Positions 35,314-44,579 of a DNA stretch of 64,000 nt are shown here, one piece after another. Positions within the stretch are counted from its first letter, which is position 1; every line of letters begins with the position of its first letter. Made by a program: the position numbers and the translations under genes. The notes below the pieces were generated by a model that did no database searches, was not told the DNA's origin, and saw only the letters and a list, made by a program, of their open reading frames with translations. This stretch comes from Zoogloea sp021286885 (GTDB taxonomy: Bacteria > Pseudomonadota > Gammaproteobacteria > Burkholderiales > Rhodocyclaceae): assembly GCF_041915215.1 (NCBI RefSeq), contig NZ_JAYSBV010000003.1. The stretch is one strand, 5' to 3'.

Positions 35314-36670
35314 GGGCCTGCTCCTTGACCGGCAGCTGGGCCCGCAGGCCCAGTCCAGGGCCGGTAGCGCCGGGCAGGCCGGGTTCCAGGCTCAGGCTGC
35401 CGCCTTGGGCCCAGATGCGTTCCCGCAGGGCGGCCAGGCCGTGGCCCAGCACGAAGGCCCCCGCCGGGTCGGCCAGGCCGTTGCCATCGTCCTGCACCAG
35501 GCATTCCAGCCCGGCTTCCGGCCCTGCCGAGGGCTGAATCGAGACACGTACCTGCCGGGCGCCTGCGTGGTGCCGAATATTTGCGAGGGCTTCCTGGATC
35601 ATCCGATGAACCGTCAGACCCAGCTCCCGGGGCAGTTCGGCCAGATGGGGGGCCAGGTCGATGTGTAAATCGGGGGCCGAACCAGGCATATGCTGCCACG
35701 ACTGCGCCCACAAATCCTGCACTTCGTGGAGCAAGGCCGCCAGCGGAATCCGGGTTTCTACATCTTCCAGAGGCGTTTGCAGGCTGGTGAGCAGATTTCG
35801 CACCCCCTGCTGGAGCTGGCTGCCGTGCTGATCCAGCTCTTGAACCAGGGGGTGAAGCTGGGAGTCGCTGCGGGTCTGGCGCAGCAGGCAGGTGGTGGAT
35901 ACCCGTAGTCCGGCCAAGTCCTGGGCGAGATGCTCTTGCAGGGCCAGGGTGAGCCGGGCGCGCTCATCTTCTTGCACCGTCAGCAAACGCAGGTGCAATT
36001 GTTGCTGCCGGGCCCGGGCGGCCACCAGCGCTTCGGCCAGATCGTTGAGGGCTGCGCCCACCTGATCCAGCTCCCGTACCGGCAAGGCCGGCACCCGGGG
36101 GCTGAAATCCTGGGCCCGGTAGCGGGCTACAGTGGCCAGAATGCCATCCAGGGGCCTGAGGGCCCGACGCAACACCCACAGCATCCCAAGCAGCATGGCC
36201 AGGCCTTGCAGGAGCAGCAGGCCCGTCATGCCCCAGCTGCGCTCCCGGGCTTCGGCCTGTTCGGTTTCTGGGTTGGTGATGAGGCGGATCTCAAACACCC
36301 GCCCGTCTTCCCGGGCCAGGGTGATGCGGGTGGAAGGGCTGCGGGCTGCCACTCCGGTTTGACGGTAGGGGATCAGCACCCGTCCGGCGCTATCGCTCTC
36401 CCGCAACTCAAAATCCAGATGCCGCAAGCCGGTACCGCTGGCGCCCGCCTCCCGCATCCGGGCTAATTCGGCCAGCACCTGGGGCAGTTGGCTGGGCGGC
36501 GCATCACGCAGATGGGCTGCCGCGGCCATAAGACGTGCAGACGCCACTGCCCCCTGGCCCTCCCGGCCAATGTCCAGGTGGGTCCAGAGGGCAGTGAGAC
36601 CCAGGGCCAGCACCAGGCTGGCCAGGGTGATCCCGGCCAGCCGGCGCAGCAGCAGGCGACTCAGCTCCAA
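35306..36670 (-). CDS. Sensor histidine kinase lacking the usual phospho-acceptor His
   Basis: NarX-type membrane sensor of 454 residues. TM1 (about 12-30), a periplasmic sensor of about 115 residues, TM2 (about 148-170), a HAMP-like linker, an HisKA_3-like helix pair and a HATPase domain (about 355-450) are visible. ATP-binding boxes look intact (EALANIRHHAGA; VQDDGNGLAD; GLAALRERI). In the dimerisation helix the family motif E-R-x-R-x4-L-H-D-x-L-x-Q reads ERARLTLALQEHLAQ: Gln245 replaces the phospho-acceptor His, with a His two residues later. The start is TTG. It follows the TonB receptor gene after 30 bp and overlaps the regulator gene. Confidence 0.85.
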   Translation of the reverse strand: MELSRLLLRRLAGITLASLVLALGLTALWTHLDIGREGQGAVASARLMAAAAHLRDAPPSQLPQVLAELARMREAGASGTGLRHLDFELRESDSAGRVLIPYRQTGVAARSPSTRITLAREDGRVFEIRLITNPETEQAEARERSWGMTGLLLLQGLAMLLGMLWVLRRALRPLDGILATVARYRAQDFSPRVPALPVRELDQVGAALNDLAEALVAARARQQQLHLRLLTVQEDERARLTLALQEHLAQDLAGLRVSTTCLLRQTRSDSQLHPLVQELDQHGSQLQQGVRNLLTSLQTPLEDVETRIPLAALLHEVQDLWAQSWQHMPGSAPDLHIDLAPHLAELPRELGLTVHRMIQEALANIRHHAGARQVRVSIQPSAGPEAGLECLVQDDGNGLADPAGAFVLGHGLAALRERIWAQGGSLSLEPGLPGATGPGLGLRAQLPVKEQAHG

Positions 36671-36700
36671 GCGCTCAGGCTCAGGCGGGATGAAGTCAGC

Positions 36701-39208
36701 TTACAGGCTGTAGCGCAGGCCTACCCACAGGGTACGGGGAGCACCCGGGGCCTGGAAGGTGGAGTGTACGAGGGGGTACTCGCCCCCGACCGAGGCGAAG
36801 GGCCGGGCCACAACCCCGCCCGAAGACGAGAAGGCCGTGGCGCCCAGCTGAGCGGCAGTGCTGTATTCCCGGTCGAACAGGTTGTTGATCTGGCCAAACA
36901 CCTGCAGCTTGGGGGTGGCCTGGTAGCGGGCGCTCAGGTTGGTGACCGCATAACCGCCCGACTTGCCGGAGCCCAGGTAATACACGCCGTCCGCCTGGTG
37001 CTGGTTGTTTTCGTTGCCCCGGGCGTAGCTGCCCGAAACGCCGATCATGTCCAACCCCAGGGTGATGCTGCTGGTGGCCTGATAGTCCAGGGCCAGCTTG
37101 GCGATGTGCTTGGGAATCAACGGAATGCGGTTGCCCGGACGGATGGTGATGTTGCCCTCCAACCCGTTGCCTTCTTCGTTGCTGCTGTTGGCCGACCCGT
37201 TAACTTCTTCGGTGCTCTGGTAAGTGGCGTCCAGGTAGGTGTATTGGAGGCCAATGGAGAGGGGGCCAAAGCCGGTGCTGCCGCCCAGTTCCACGCCCTG
37301 ACGACGGGTCTTGCCGAAATTCTTGAAGTAGCCGGAGCCGGTGGTATCGCTGGCCACAAACAGAATGTCGTCCCGGTTGTCGGAGCGGAACACGCCCGCG
37401 TTCCAGAACGTCCGGTTGCCGATCTGGCCGCGCACGCCCGCATCCCAGGTGCGCGTCACCACCTGCTTGAGGGGCGGATCGCCCGCCATGGCATTGGGCA
37501 GACGGCAGGGGTTGTCCGGGTTGGCGCAGCCCAGCTCCACGGCCGTCGGGGTGCGGCTGCCTTCGCTATAGCCCAGGTAGGTGTTGAGGGTCTTGGCCGG
37601 GCTGTAGGTGAAGCCAATGGCCGGGTTGAAGCGCTGGTAAGTGTGATTGCCATCAAGGGAGTCGATGCCGCCGCCCGGGTTGAGCAGATCCTGGTTCTTG
37701 ATCACGCTCTGGTTATAGCGCCCGGCCACGGTGGCGGTGAGCTTGTCGGTGAGGCTCAGGGTGTCGCTGGCGAATACGCTCCAGGTGCGGGTACGGCCAT
37801 TCAGGCGCACGCGGGCATCTTCCACGTTCTCGGAAGTCTGGGTGCCGTCGGCGTAGGCATTCACCGGCACGATGCTCCGGTCGGCAGTGATGTAGCCGTA
37901 CTGGGCAGACTGCTGGAAGCGGAGATTGCTCATGTCAAAGCCCGCGCCCAGGGTGGCCTGATTGCGCAAGCCAGCGATGTCGCCCAGCCAGGTGAGTTGG
38001 CCGCTCATGCCCAGGTTTTCCTGGTCGGTACGGGTACGGTGGATGACGCCAGTGCACTTTTCGTTGGGTTCGTCATTGAGCAGCGCATTGGCCACGCAGC
38101 GCCAGTAGGGGAAAGGCGTGTTGCTGGCGTTGGCGCCGCTGGTGGGATAGCCGGAGTAGCCTGCAGCCTTGAGGGCGGCCCGCTCGGCGGCGCTGGGCTG
38201 GTAGATGGACTGATCCAGCGCACCTTCGTTCACGTCGCCGTTGTAGGTGGTGGTGTTGATCTTGCGGTAATACACATTACCGGCCGCCAGCAGGTTGTCA
38301 GAAATGCTGTGCTTGGCAGACAGGTTGAGGAACAGGTTGCGGTTGGTGGTGATGTCCGGCTTGGTGTAGACGCTGCCGTAATCCTGATCCAGGAAGCGCA
38401 CTTCTTGCAGGCCATTGCCGTGCAGCTGGTTGTCGGCATAGCTCACGGTCAGATCCAGGTCGGTGCGGGCACTCTGCCAGCCCACCTTGCCAAACACCTG
38501 GCGCACATCAGACGGCGAGGTGTCACGCCAGCCCCGTTCGTGGAATTTGTTGGCGGTAAAGAACCACTCCAGCCCCTGCTCGTTGAAGCCCCCGTGTTCC
38601 AGCGTCACCTGGCGCCGCCCGTAGGAACCCACACCGGTTTCCAGGACGGTGCCCGGGTGAGTCCGCCCTTCCTTGGTCTGAATGGCCAGGGCGCCGCCCA
38701 GGGTGTTGAGGCCAAACAGGGGGTTGGAGCCGGGCATCAGGTTCATGTTGGCGATGGCGGCCTTGGGGATCAGATCCCAGCTCACCACATCGCCAAAAGG
38801 CTGGTTGATGCGCACGCCGTCCAGATACACCGACAGGCCCTGGGGCGTGCCCAGCAGCGGCGAGGCGGTGTAGCCCCGGTAGTTCACATCCATCTGGAAG
38901 GGGTTGCCCTGGATCTCGTTTACATGCACGCCATTCATGCGGCGGCTCATGTAGCTGGAAATGTCGAGGCTTGTGCTTTCCTGGAGCTGGGCAGCGCTCA
39001 CCGTCTGAACCGGTGCAGGGATTTGCTCAACCGGTAGATCCAGCCCCGGCAGCGGCGTCTGCCCTACCACCACCACGGTGGGAGTGACGGTGCTCTGGGT
39101 TTGCTGGGCTTGGGCCTGGGCGGCAAAGGCTGCAGCCAGCGCCAGCACCAGCGGGTGCAGGGACGTACGGCAACGCGTAAAGGAAGGGCGACGGGCAGGG
39201 GCTTGCAT
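36701..39208 (-). CDS. TonB-dependent outer-membrane receptor, ligand unknown
   Basis: Outer-membrane receptor of 835 residues. A signal peptide ends near AAQAQAQ. The plug domain (about 55-175) contains SYMSRRMNGVHVNEIQGNPF, NYRGYTASPLLGTPQGLSVY and the GGALAIQTKEG end motif. The barrel ends with QINNLFDREY and a final WVGLRYSL. ATG 39208 has GGAGA about nine bases before it; a TTG upstream is less likely. It is the first gene of an operon with the two-component pair, so ligand sensing and uptake may be linked. Its FecA-like relatives take up diverse ligands and nothing here reveals which. Confidence 0.88.
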   Translation of the reverse strand: MQAPARRPSFTRCRTSLHPLVLALAAAFAAQAQAQQTQSTVTPTVVVVGQTPLPGLDLPVEQIPAPVQTVSAAQLQESTSLDISSYMSRRMNGVHVNEIQGNPFQMDVNYRGYTASPLLGTPQGLSVYLDGVRINQPFGDVVSWDLIPKAAIANMNLMPGSNPLFGLNTLGGALAIQTKEGRTHPGTVLETGVGSYGRRQVTLEHGGFNEQGLEWFFTANKFHERGWRDTSPSDVRQVFGKVGWQSARTDLDLTVSYADNQLHGNGLQEVRFLDQDYGSVYTKPDITTNRNLFLNLSAKHSISDNLLAAGNVYYRKINTTTYNGDVNEGALDQSIYQPSAAERAALKAAGYSGYPTSGANASNTPFPYWRCVANALLNDEPNEKCTGVIHRTRTDQENLGMSGQLTWLGDIAGLRNQATLGAGFDMSNLRFQQSAQYGYITADRSIVPVNAYADGTQTSENVEDARVRLNGRTRTWSVFASDTLSLTDKLTATVAGRYNQSVIKNQDLLNPGGGIDSLDGNHTYQRFNPAIGFTYSPAKTLNTYLGYSEGSRTPTAVELGCANPDNPCRLPNAMAGDPPLKQVVTRTWDAGVRGQIGNRTFWNAGVFRSDNRDDILFVASDTTGSGYFKNFGKTRRQGVELGGSTGFGPLSIGLQYTYLDATYQSTEEVNGSANSSNEEGNGLEGNITIRPGNRIPLIPKHIAKLALDYQATSSITLGLDMIGVSGSYARGNENNQHQADGVYYLGSGKSGGYAVTNLSARYQATPKLQVFGQINNLFDREYSTAAQLGATAFSSSGGVVARPFASVGGEYPLVHSTFQAPGAPRTLWVGLRYSL

Positions 39209-39242
39209 GAACGATGTCTCCGTTTTTGTGATTTTGCGCAAG

Positions 39243-39252
39243 CTTACGTAAG
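39243..39252. promoter_or_regulatory. CTTACGTAAG palindrome upstream of the minus-strand TonB receptor
   Basis: Perfect 10-bp palindrome with the TAC/GTA halves seen in targets of NarL/FixJ-type regulators. A regulator of that type is encoded in the operon it precedes. The functional claim is a guess. Confidence 0.3.
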
Positions 39253-39356
39253 GGGATGCCTCGGCCTCTATGGGAAAAATTCCCGATCTGTTTCGCGCTG
39301 TTCACCCCAATCAGCAAAGCGTGGCCAGAGTTCCAGGTTTTTTTGTTACAGGTTTG

Positions 39357-39385
39357 TTGACGCACTGCAATACCATCAATAAAAT
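39357..39385 (+). promoter_or_regulatory. Sigma-70 promoter of the iron-uptake operon
   Basis: TTGACG (39357-39362), a 17-bp spacer and TAAAAT (39380-39385) are near consensus. The -10 box overlaps the Fur-like box, as expected for iron repression. Confidence 0.7.
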
Positions 39386-39402
39386 GCGAATTGTTCGCAT
39401 TT
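39382..39402. promoter_or_regulatory. Fur-like box
   Basis: AAATGCGAA-TTG-TTCGCATTT is a perfect 9-bp inverted repeat with a 3-bp spacer, similar to betaproteobacterial Fur sites. It overlaps the -10 box of the promoter for an operon encoding a siderophore receptor, PiuC, TonB, ExbB and ExbD, all typical Fur targets. Confidence 0.75.
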
Positions 39403-39525
39403 GCATTGTTTTTGGCAAATGCAGGGAAAGCTTCCCCTTACAACTCGACCAGCCAGCCAGCTACCTGCCCGCCAGCATGTCGCAAGCCAGCCAAGCAACC
39501 CCTATTGCCCGACCTGGAGATCGAC

Positions 39526-41772
39526 ATGCCCCTCGCTCGCCCCCAAGCCGCCCATCCGCCGGCGGCTGAAAAAGCCCTGAAAACCCCCGTGCTGCCCCTG
39601 GGCGCCCTGCTCTTTGGCTTTGCCCTGAGCCCTGCCGCTCACGCTGCTGAAGAACCGGTCAAGACCCTGACACCTGTGCAGGTTACTGACAGCGCCGAAA
39701 AACCCAGCGCAGCCAACTCTTATCAGGGCCAGACCACCAAAGTGGGCAAGCTCAAGCAGCTGCCCAAGGATGTGCCCCAAGGCCTGACCATCGTGACTGA
39801 AAAGCTGATGGAAGACCGCAACCAGACCACCCTGAAGGATGCCCTCTCCAACGTGGCGGGCCTCACCTTCAACGCGGGCGAAGGCGGTCGTATCGGCGAC
39901 AACATGAACCTGCGCGGCTTCTACTCCTTCGGCGACCTGTACATGGACGGCATCCGTGATACCGCCCAGTACAACCGTGACACCTTCAATCTGCAACAGG
40001 TGGATGTGCTGCGGGGCTCCGGCTCCATGCTGTTTGGCCGTGGCCAGGCGGGCGGCGTGATCAATCAGGTGAGCAAGGAGGCGATGCTTTACGACATCAA
40101 CGAAGTCTCCACCACCATCGGCACCCACGATTACAAGCGCGTCACCGCCGATGTGAACCGAGCCCTGAGCGACACCGCAGCCTTCCGGGTCAACCTGATG
40201 AAGACGGATGCGGGCAGCACCCGGGACTTTGTGCGTAGCGAGCGGGACGGTTTTGCGCCCACCCTGCGCTGGGGTATTGGTACCGCCAATGAGTTCTCCA
40301 TCAGCCATTTCTATCTGAAGACCCACAACACCCCGGATTACGGTGTTCCCTTCTACCGCAATCGCCCTCTCGGTGTTTCAGCCAACACTTTCTACGGTAC
40401 TCGTTACGACTACGAGGACAACGATACCAACATGACCACCGGCAGCTACACCCATCGCTTCGACGATGGCAGTGAGCTGAAGTCGGTGCTGCGTTTTGCC
40501 AACTATGTGCGTGACCTGTGGGCGGCGCAACCCCAACTGCGGACCGCCTGGACTTCTCCCAACGCCTGTAGCGGTACCGTAACCAACCTGACGGGCAGCT
40601 CCTTGATCTGTCGCTCCATCAAGGCTCGGGGTGCCGAAGAAGACACCATCACCAGCCAAACCGACTACACCACCAAGTTCAGCACCGGCAGCCTCAAGCA
40701 TGAAGCGCTGGTGGGGATGGAGTTCCTCAAGGAAAACCTGAGCCGCTGGAGCTACAGCACCACTGGCATCGCCATCCCGGCCACCACCGTGAGCAATCCG
40801 GATGCCAGCGCCCCGGGTCTGGGGATCATGTACGGCCACACCAACCGTAGCGCCATCAACCGCTACCGGGGGGACTCCCGCGCCTTCTACGCCCAAGACA
40901 GCATCGAGTTCATCAAGAACTGGAAGATGCTGGTGGGCGTGCGGCAGGACGAATTGCGGGCTGACTATGAAACGCCCACCAGCGGCTACAAGCTGCACTA
41001 TGCAGAAAAGAGCTATCGCTCTGGCCTGATGTATCAACCCACCGACGAGTCCTCCTACTACCTGGCCTGGAACGATTCCTTTAACCCCACTGCCGACCTG
41101 TACCAGCTGGACAGCTCCAACGCCTACAAGCCGGAGCGCAGCCGCACCACCGAACTGGGCGCCAAGTGGGAGCTGTTTGATGGCAACCTGTCCCTGCGTA
41201 CTGCCGTGTATCGTGCCACCAAGTTTTGGGAACGCAATACCGACCTGGAGTCCACGGGGGGGCTGTTGAGCAAGAAGCGTCACACCGACGGTATCGAGCT
41301 GGAAGCAGCGGGTCGTATCACTTCCAAGTGGGAAGTGTTTGGTGGCTGGACCCTGATGGATTCCGTGATCGACACTCCGGGATACACCTACAACAGCGCT
41401 ACCGGTGCTGTTACCCAGCACAATGCCAACCTGAAGGGCATGCGTCCGCGTAATGTGCCGCGCTACACCTACAACCTGTGGAGCACCTACAAGCTGAGCG
41501 GCGGCTGGCGCATCGGTGCGGGGATGGAAGGCAAGGGCAATCGCCTGGCTTATGGCATCGGTGCCGGGACCACGGCCATCACCCCGAACGTGGCACCTTC
41601 CTACAACCGGGTGGATGCGATGATCGCTTACGAACAACCCAAGTGGAGCGCTCGCCTGAACGTGCTCAACGTGTTCGACAAGCGTTACTACGAGTCCATC
41701 TATGAAAACGGCGGTCACGCAGTGCCTGGCACCGAACGTGCTATTCAACTGACCACCACCTTCAAGTTCTAA
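39526..41772 (+). CDS. TonB-dependent catecholate siderophore receptor (Fiu/CirA-like)
   Basis: Iron-siderophore receptor of 748 residues. The signal sequence is unusually long (ends near SPAAHAAE), with an extended n-region; GGAG seven to eight bases before the ATG at 39526 supports this start. The plug holds LKQLPKDVPQGLTIVTEKLM, MNLRGFYSFGDLYMDGIRD and VDVLRGSGSMLFGRGQAGG, typical of Fiu-type receptors. The barrel ends NVFDKRYYESIYENGG ... TTTFKF. The gene heads an operon with piuC-tonB-exbBD behind a Fur-like box; fiu-piuC neighbourhood is common and supports the assignment. Confidence 0.9.
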   Translation: MPLARPQAAHPPAAEKALKTPVLPLGALLFGFALSPAAHAAEEPVKTLTPVQVTDSAEKPSAANSYQGQTTKVGKLKQLPKDVPQGLTIVTEKLMEDRNQTTLKDALSNVAGLTFNAGEGGRIGDNMNLRGFYSFGDLYMDGIRDTAQYNRDTFNLQQVDVLRGSGSMLFGRGQAGGVINQVSKEAMLYDINEVSTTIGTHDYKRVTADVNRALSDTAAFRVNLMKTDAGSTRDFVRSERDGFAPTLRWGIGTANEFSISHFYLKTHNTPDYGVPFYRNRPLGVSANTFYGTRYDYEDNDTNMTTGSYTHRFDDGSELKSVLRFANYVRDLWAAQPQLRTAWTSPNACSGTVTNLTGSSLICRSIKARGAEEDTITSQTDYTTKFSTGSLKHEALVGMEFLKENLSRWSYSTTGIAIPATTVSNPDASAPGLGIMYGHTNRSAINRYRGDSRAFYAQDSIEFIKNWKMLVGVRQDELRADYETPTSGYKLHYAEKSYRSGLMYQPTDESSYYLAWNDSFNPTADLYQLDSSNAYKPERSRTTELGAKWELFDGNLSLRTAVYRATKFWERNTDLESTGGLLSKKRHTDGIELEAAGRITSKWEVFGGWTLMDSVIDTPGYTYNSATGAVTQHNANLKGMRPRNVPRYTYNLWSTYKLSGGWRIGAGMEGKGNRLAYGIGAGTTAITPNVAPSYNRVDAMIAYEQPKWSARLNVLNVFDKRYYESIYENGGHAVPGTERAIQLTTTFKF

Positions 41773-41849
41773 ACCGGCAGGCGTGCAGGTTGCGGGCCCC
41801 GCCCGGAACCTGCCCCCTGCTCCATCGGAGTCTTTCGGAGTTTTCCACC

Positions 41850-42533
41850 ATGCTCTTGCATATTCCCCAGGTCCTCAGTCGCGAGGAAGTCCAGCAGTGC
41901 CGCGAGTGGCTGACTGCCGCCGACTGGGTGGACGGTCGGGTCACCGCCGGTTCCCAGTCGGAAAAGACCAAGAACAATCTGCAACTGCCGGAAAGCTCCG
42001 AAGCCGCCCAATGGCTGCGCGCCCGGGTGCTGGAAGCCCTGGGCAAGAGCGCCCTGTTCTTCTCGGCCGCCCTGCCCCGCAAGATTTACCCGCCCCTGTT
42101 CAACTGCTACACGGGCGACAGCAATTTTTTTGGCGACCACGTGGATAATGCCGTGCGCACCCACGCGGCCACCCAGACCCATGTGCGCACCGACCTGTCT
42201 TTCACCCTGTTCTTCACCGATCCGGATGAATACGAAGGCGGCGAACTGGTGATCGAAGACACCTTCGGCTGCCAGAAGGTCAAGCTCCCGGCGGGCGACA
42301 TGGTGCTCTACCCCTCTTCCAGCGTGCACCGGGTCGAACCCGTCACCCAAGGTGCCCGGATCTGCTGCTTCAGCTGGTTGGAAAGCATGGTGCGCGAAAC
42401 CGAACGCCGCCGCCTGTTGTTTGAACTGGACAGCAACATTTCCCGCCTGCGTCAGGCCCACGGTGATGATGAAACCGCCGTCGGTCTGACCCACTGCTAT
42501 CACAACCTTGTTCGCATGTGGGCCTCGACATGA
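41850..42533 (+). CDS. piuC: Fe(II)/2-oxoglutarate-dependent PKHD-type hydroxylase PiuC
   Basis: Cytoplasmic dioxygenase of 227 residues usually found beside siderophore receptors. The metal triad is visible: His and Asp of FGDHVDNA and His of SSSVHRVEPV, with the 2-oxoglutarate Arg in TQGARICCF. Its substrate is not established. The ATG at 41850 gives the usual start MLLHIPQVLSREEV. Its stop codon overlaps the tonB start as ATGA. Confidence 0.9.
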   Translation: MLLHIPQVLSREEVQQCREWLTAADWVDGRVTAGSQSEKTKNNLQLPESSEAAQWLRARVLEALGKSALFFSAALPRKIYPPLFNCYTGDSNFFGDHVDNAVRTHAATQTHVRTDLSFTLFFTDPDEYEGGELVIEDTFGCQKVKLPAGDMVLYPSSSVHRVEPVTQGARICCFSWLESMVRETERRRLLFELDSNISRLRQAHGDDETAVGLTHCYHNLVRMWAST

Positions 42534-43285
42534 ACGCTGCCATTCCTGCCTCCCAACTGGCTGAGGGCACGCCCCAGCCTCTCAAGGCGGCCCTGCCGGG
42601 CCAGTCTGCTGCTGCCGTGCCTTCGGTGCGCCGCCCCCTGGGCGGGGTGGCCGTCGCCTGTGGTCTGCACGCCCTCGTCCTGGCGCTGCTGATCCACGGC
42701 ATCAGCAGCCCTGTGGCGCCGGAAACTCCGCCCCAGCCGATGATTGCAGTGAGCCTGCTGCCCATGCAGCCGGCCCAGCCCGAGCGCCAGCCCGAACCGC
42801 CCAAGCCCCAGCCCAAGGTGGAAAAGGCGGCCAAGCCCACCCCGCAGAAAACCGAGCAGCCCGTGCAAAAGCAGGAGCCCCGGCTGCTGACCTCGGCCCC
42901 CACGCCCAGCAACACCGCCGAAAGCAGCGCAGCACCGACCCCGGCCGCCCCTGCTGCCCCCGCAGCCCAGGCTGCTCCGGCCCGCGAAGCGCCCCCGGCC
43001 CTGGTTCCGCCCAAGTTTGATGCGGCCTACCTGAGCAATCCGGCGCCCGCTTACCCCGGCATGTCCAAGCGCCTGGGCGAGCAGGGCAAGGTCTTGCTGC
43101 GGGTGAAGGTGGGCGCCGATGGCCAGGCCCAGGAAGTCAGCGTGCTGCAAAGCAGCGGCTTTCCCCGCCTGGATGAGGCTGCCCGGGAAGCCGTACGCAA
43201 TTGGCGCTTCGTTCCGGCCCGCCAGGGCGATCAGGCGGTCGCCGCCCCGGTGAACGTGCCCATCGTGTTCAAGCTCAACGACTAA
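42530..43285 (+). CDS. tonB: Energy transducer TonB
   Basis: Couples the proton motive force to outer-membrane receptors. The 251-residue protein has an N-terminal cytoplasmic segment, one TM anchor (about 45-62), a long Pro/Lys/Glu/Ala-rich periplasmic spacer (about 70-165) and the TonB C-terminal domain with PAPAYPGMSKRLGEQGKVLL and the end motif VNVPIVFKLN. It sits between piuC and exbB, so it probably serves the siderophore receptor of this operon. The three TonB receptors in the window may share it. Confidence 0.93.
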   Translation: MNAAIPASQLAEGTPQPLKAALPGQSAAAVPSVRRPLGGVAVACGLHALVLALLIHGISSPVAPETPPQPMIAVSLLPMQPAQPERQPEPPKPQPKVEKAAKPTPQKTEQPVQKQEPRLLTSAPTPSNTAESSAAPTPAAPAAPAAQAAPAREAPPALVPPKFDAAYLSNPAPAYPGMSKRLGEQGKVLLRVKVGADGQAQEVSVLQSSGFPRLDEAAREAVRNWRFVPARQGDQAVAAPVNVPIVFKLND

Positions 43286-43338
43286 CAGCCTTTCTTATTT
43301 TTCGCCATTTATCTTTGCCCCAGCCAGAGGAATCAACC

Positions 43339-44073
43339 ATGAACGAAACCACCCAAACCTTCGACATGGCCCATATCTGGGCCCAGGGCGACGCCATTTC
43401 CCACGCCGTCGCGATCATGCTGGTCCTGATGTCCGTCGCCTCCTGGTCGGTGATGATCGTCAAGGCCTGGAACCTGATGAAGCTGCGCCAGATGAGCGCC
43501 CAGGCCAAGGCCTTCTGGCACGCCACCAGTTTTGAAGCGGGCCTCTCCACCCTCACCCCCACCACCGCCGACAACCCCTTCCGGGATCTGGCCGTGCGCG
43601 GCAGCGAAGCCGTCCAGCACCACGTAACCCACCAGGACGAGCTGCACGGCGTTCTCAACCTGAATGACTGGCTCACCAGCACCCTGCGCCAATCCATTGA
43701 CGAAAGCACCTCCCGCTTCCAGGCCGGCCTCTCCATTCTGGCCTCGGTGGGTTCTACCGCCCCCTTCATCGGCCTGTTTGGCACTGTGTGGGGTATCTAC
43801 CACGCCCTCATCGGCATCGGCAGCGCCGGTCAGGCCACCCTCGACAAGGTGGCCGGCCCCGTGGGTGAATCCCTGGTGATGACCGCCGGCGGCCTGGCCG
43901 TGGCCATTCCCGCCGTACTGGGTTACAACGCCCTGGTGCGCGGCAACAAGGAAATCCTGGGCCGCCTCAAGCACTTCGCCCACGATCTGCACGCCTATCT
44001 GGTGACTGGCGGCAAGATCCGCAGCGCCCGCAACGTGCTGCCCCTCAACGCCCGCAAGGGAGCCGCCCAATGA
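43339..44073 (+). CDS. exbB: Biopolymer transport protein ExbB
   Basis: Proton-channel subunit of the TonB motor, 244 residues with three TM segments (about 20-40, 135-160, 185-205). The conserved stretch ILASVGSTAPFIGLFGTVWG is present, as is GLAVAIPAVLGYNALVR. It starts 53 bases after tonB and overlaps exbD by ATGA. Confidence 0.95.
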   Translation: MNETTQTFDMAHIWAQGDAISHAVAIMLVLMSVASWSVMIVKAWNLMKLRQMSAQAKAFWHATSFEAGLSTLTPTTADNPFRDLAVRGSEAVQHHVTHQDELHGVLNLNDWLTSTLRQSIDESTSRFQAGLSILASVGSTAPFIGLFGTVWGIYHALIGIGSAGQATLDKVAGPVGESLVMTAGGLAVAIPAVLGYNALVRGNKEILGRLKHFAHDLHAYLVTGGKIRSARNVLPLNARKGAAQ

Positions 44074-44492
44074 GCTTCGGAAACGGTGCCTTTGATTCGG
44101 ACGAAGGCGATGTGATGTCCGAAATCAACATGACGCCCCTGGTGGACGTCATGCTGGTTCTGCTCATCATCTTCATCATCACCGTCCCGGTCATCAACCA
44201 CGCGGTCAAGCTGGATCTACCCAAGGCCAGCAGCCAGCCCGCTGACATCAAGCCCAAGAAGGTGAGCCTCTCCATCAACGCCGATGGCGTCATCAGCTGG
44301 GACGGCGCCGCCCTGGCCGAAGCCGAGCTGGAGCCCCGCCTGGAAAGCATTGCCGGCAGCGAACCCCAGCCGGAAATCCACCTCCAGGTGGACAAGGCCA
44401 CCCCCTACGACCACGTCGCCCGCCTCCTGGCCGCCGCCAGCCGCCACGGGCTATCGAAAGTGGCCTTCGTGACGGAGCCGGACAAGAAGTAA
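44070..44492 (+). CDS. exbD: Biopolymer transport protein ExbD
   Basis: Proton-channel and periplasmic subunit of the TonB motor, 140 residues. A single N-terminal TM contains the essential Asp in MTPLVDVMLVLLIIFI, and a periplasmic domain follows. It overlaps exbB by ATGA and ends the iron-uptake operon before a strong terminator. Confidence 0.95.
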   Translation: MSFGNGAFDSDEGDVMSEINMTPLVDVMLVLLIIFIITVPVINHAVKLDLPKASSQPADIKPKKVSLSINADGVISWDGAALAEAELEPRLESIAGSEPQPEIHLQVDKATPYDHVARLLAAASRHGLSKVAFVTEPDKK

Positions 44493-44514
44493 ACGACCCC
44501 CAAGGCCCAAAAAC

Positions 44515-44553
44515 AACAACAGCGGGCGCCCGAGAGGGTGGCCCGCTGTTGTT
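44515..44553. terminator. Bidirectional rho-independent terminator
   Basis: AACAACAGCGGGC (44515-44527) pairs perfectly with GCCCGCTGTTGTT (44541-44553) over 13 bp, and TTTTG follows. It separates exbD from the convergent ankyrin gene. Confidence 0.88.
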
Positions 44554-44579
44554 TTGTACTGCTCTGTGCTGTTGCGCGC

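Larger units (their letters stand above)
39209..39525. other. Divergent promoter region between two TonB receptor genes
   Basis: 317 bases between divergent genes. It holds a perfect 10-bp palindrome CTTACGTAAG (39243-39252), 35 bases before the minus-strand receptor, and on the plus side a sigma-70 promoter with an overlapping Fur-like box (listed separately). The rest shows no gene. Confidence 0.7.
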
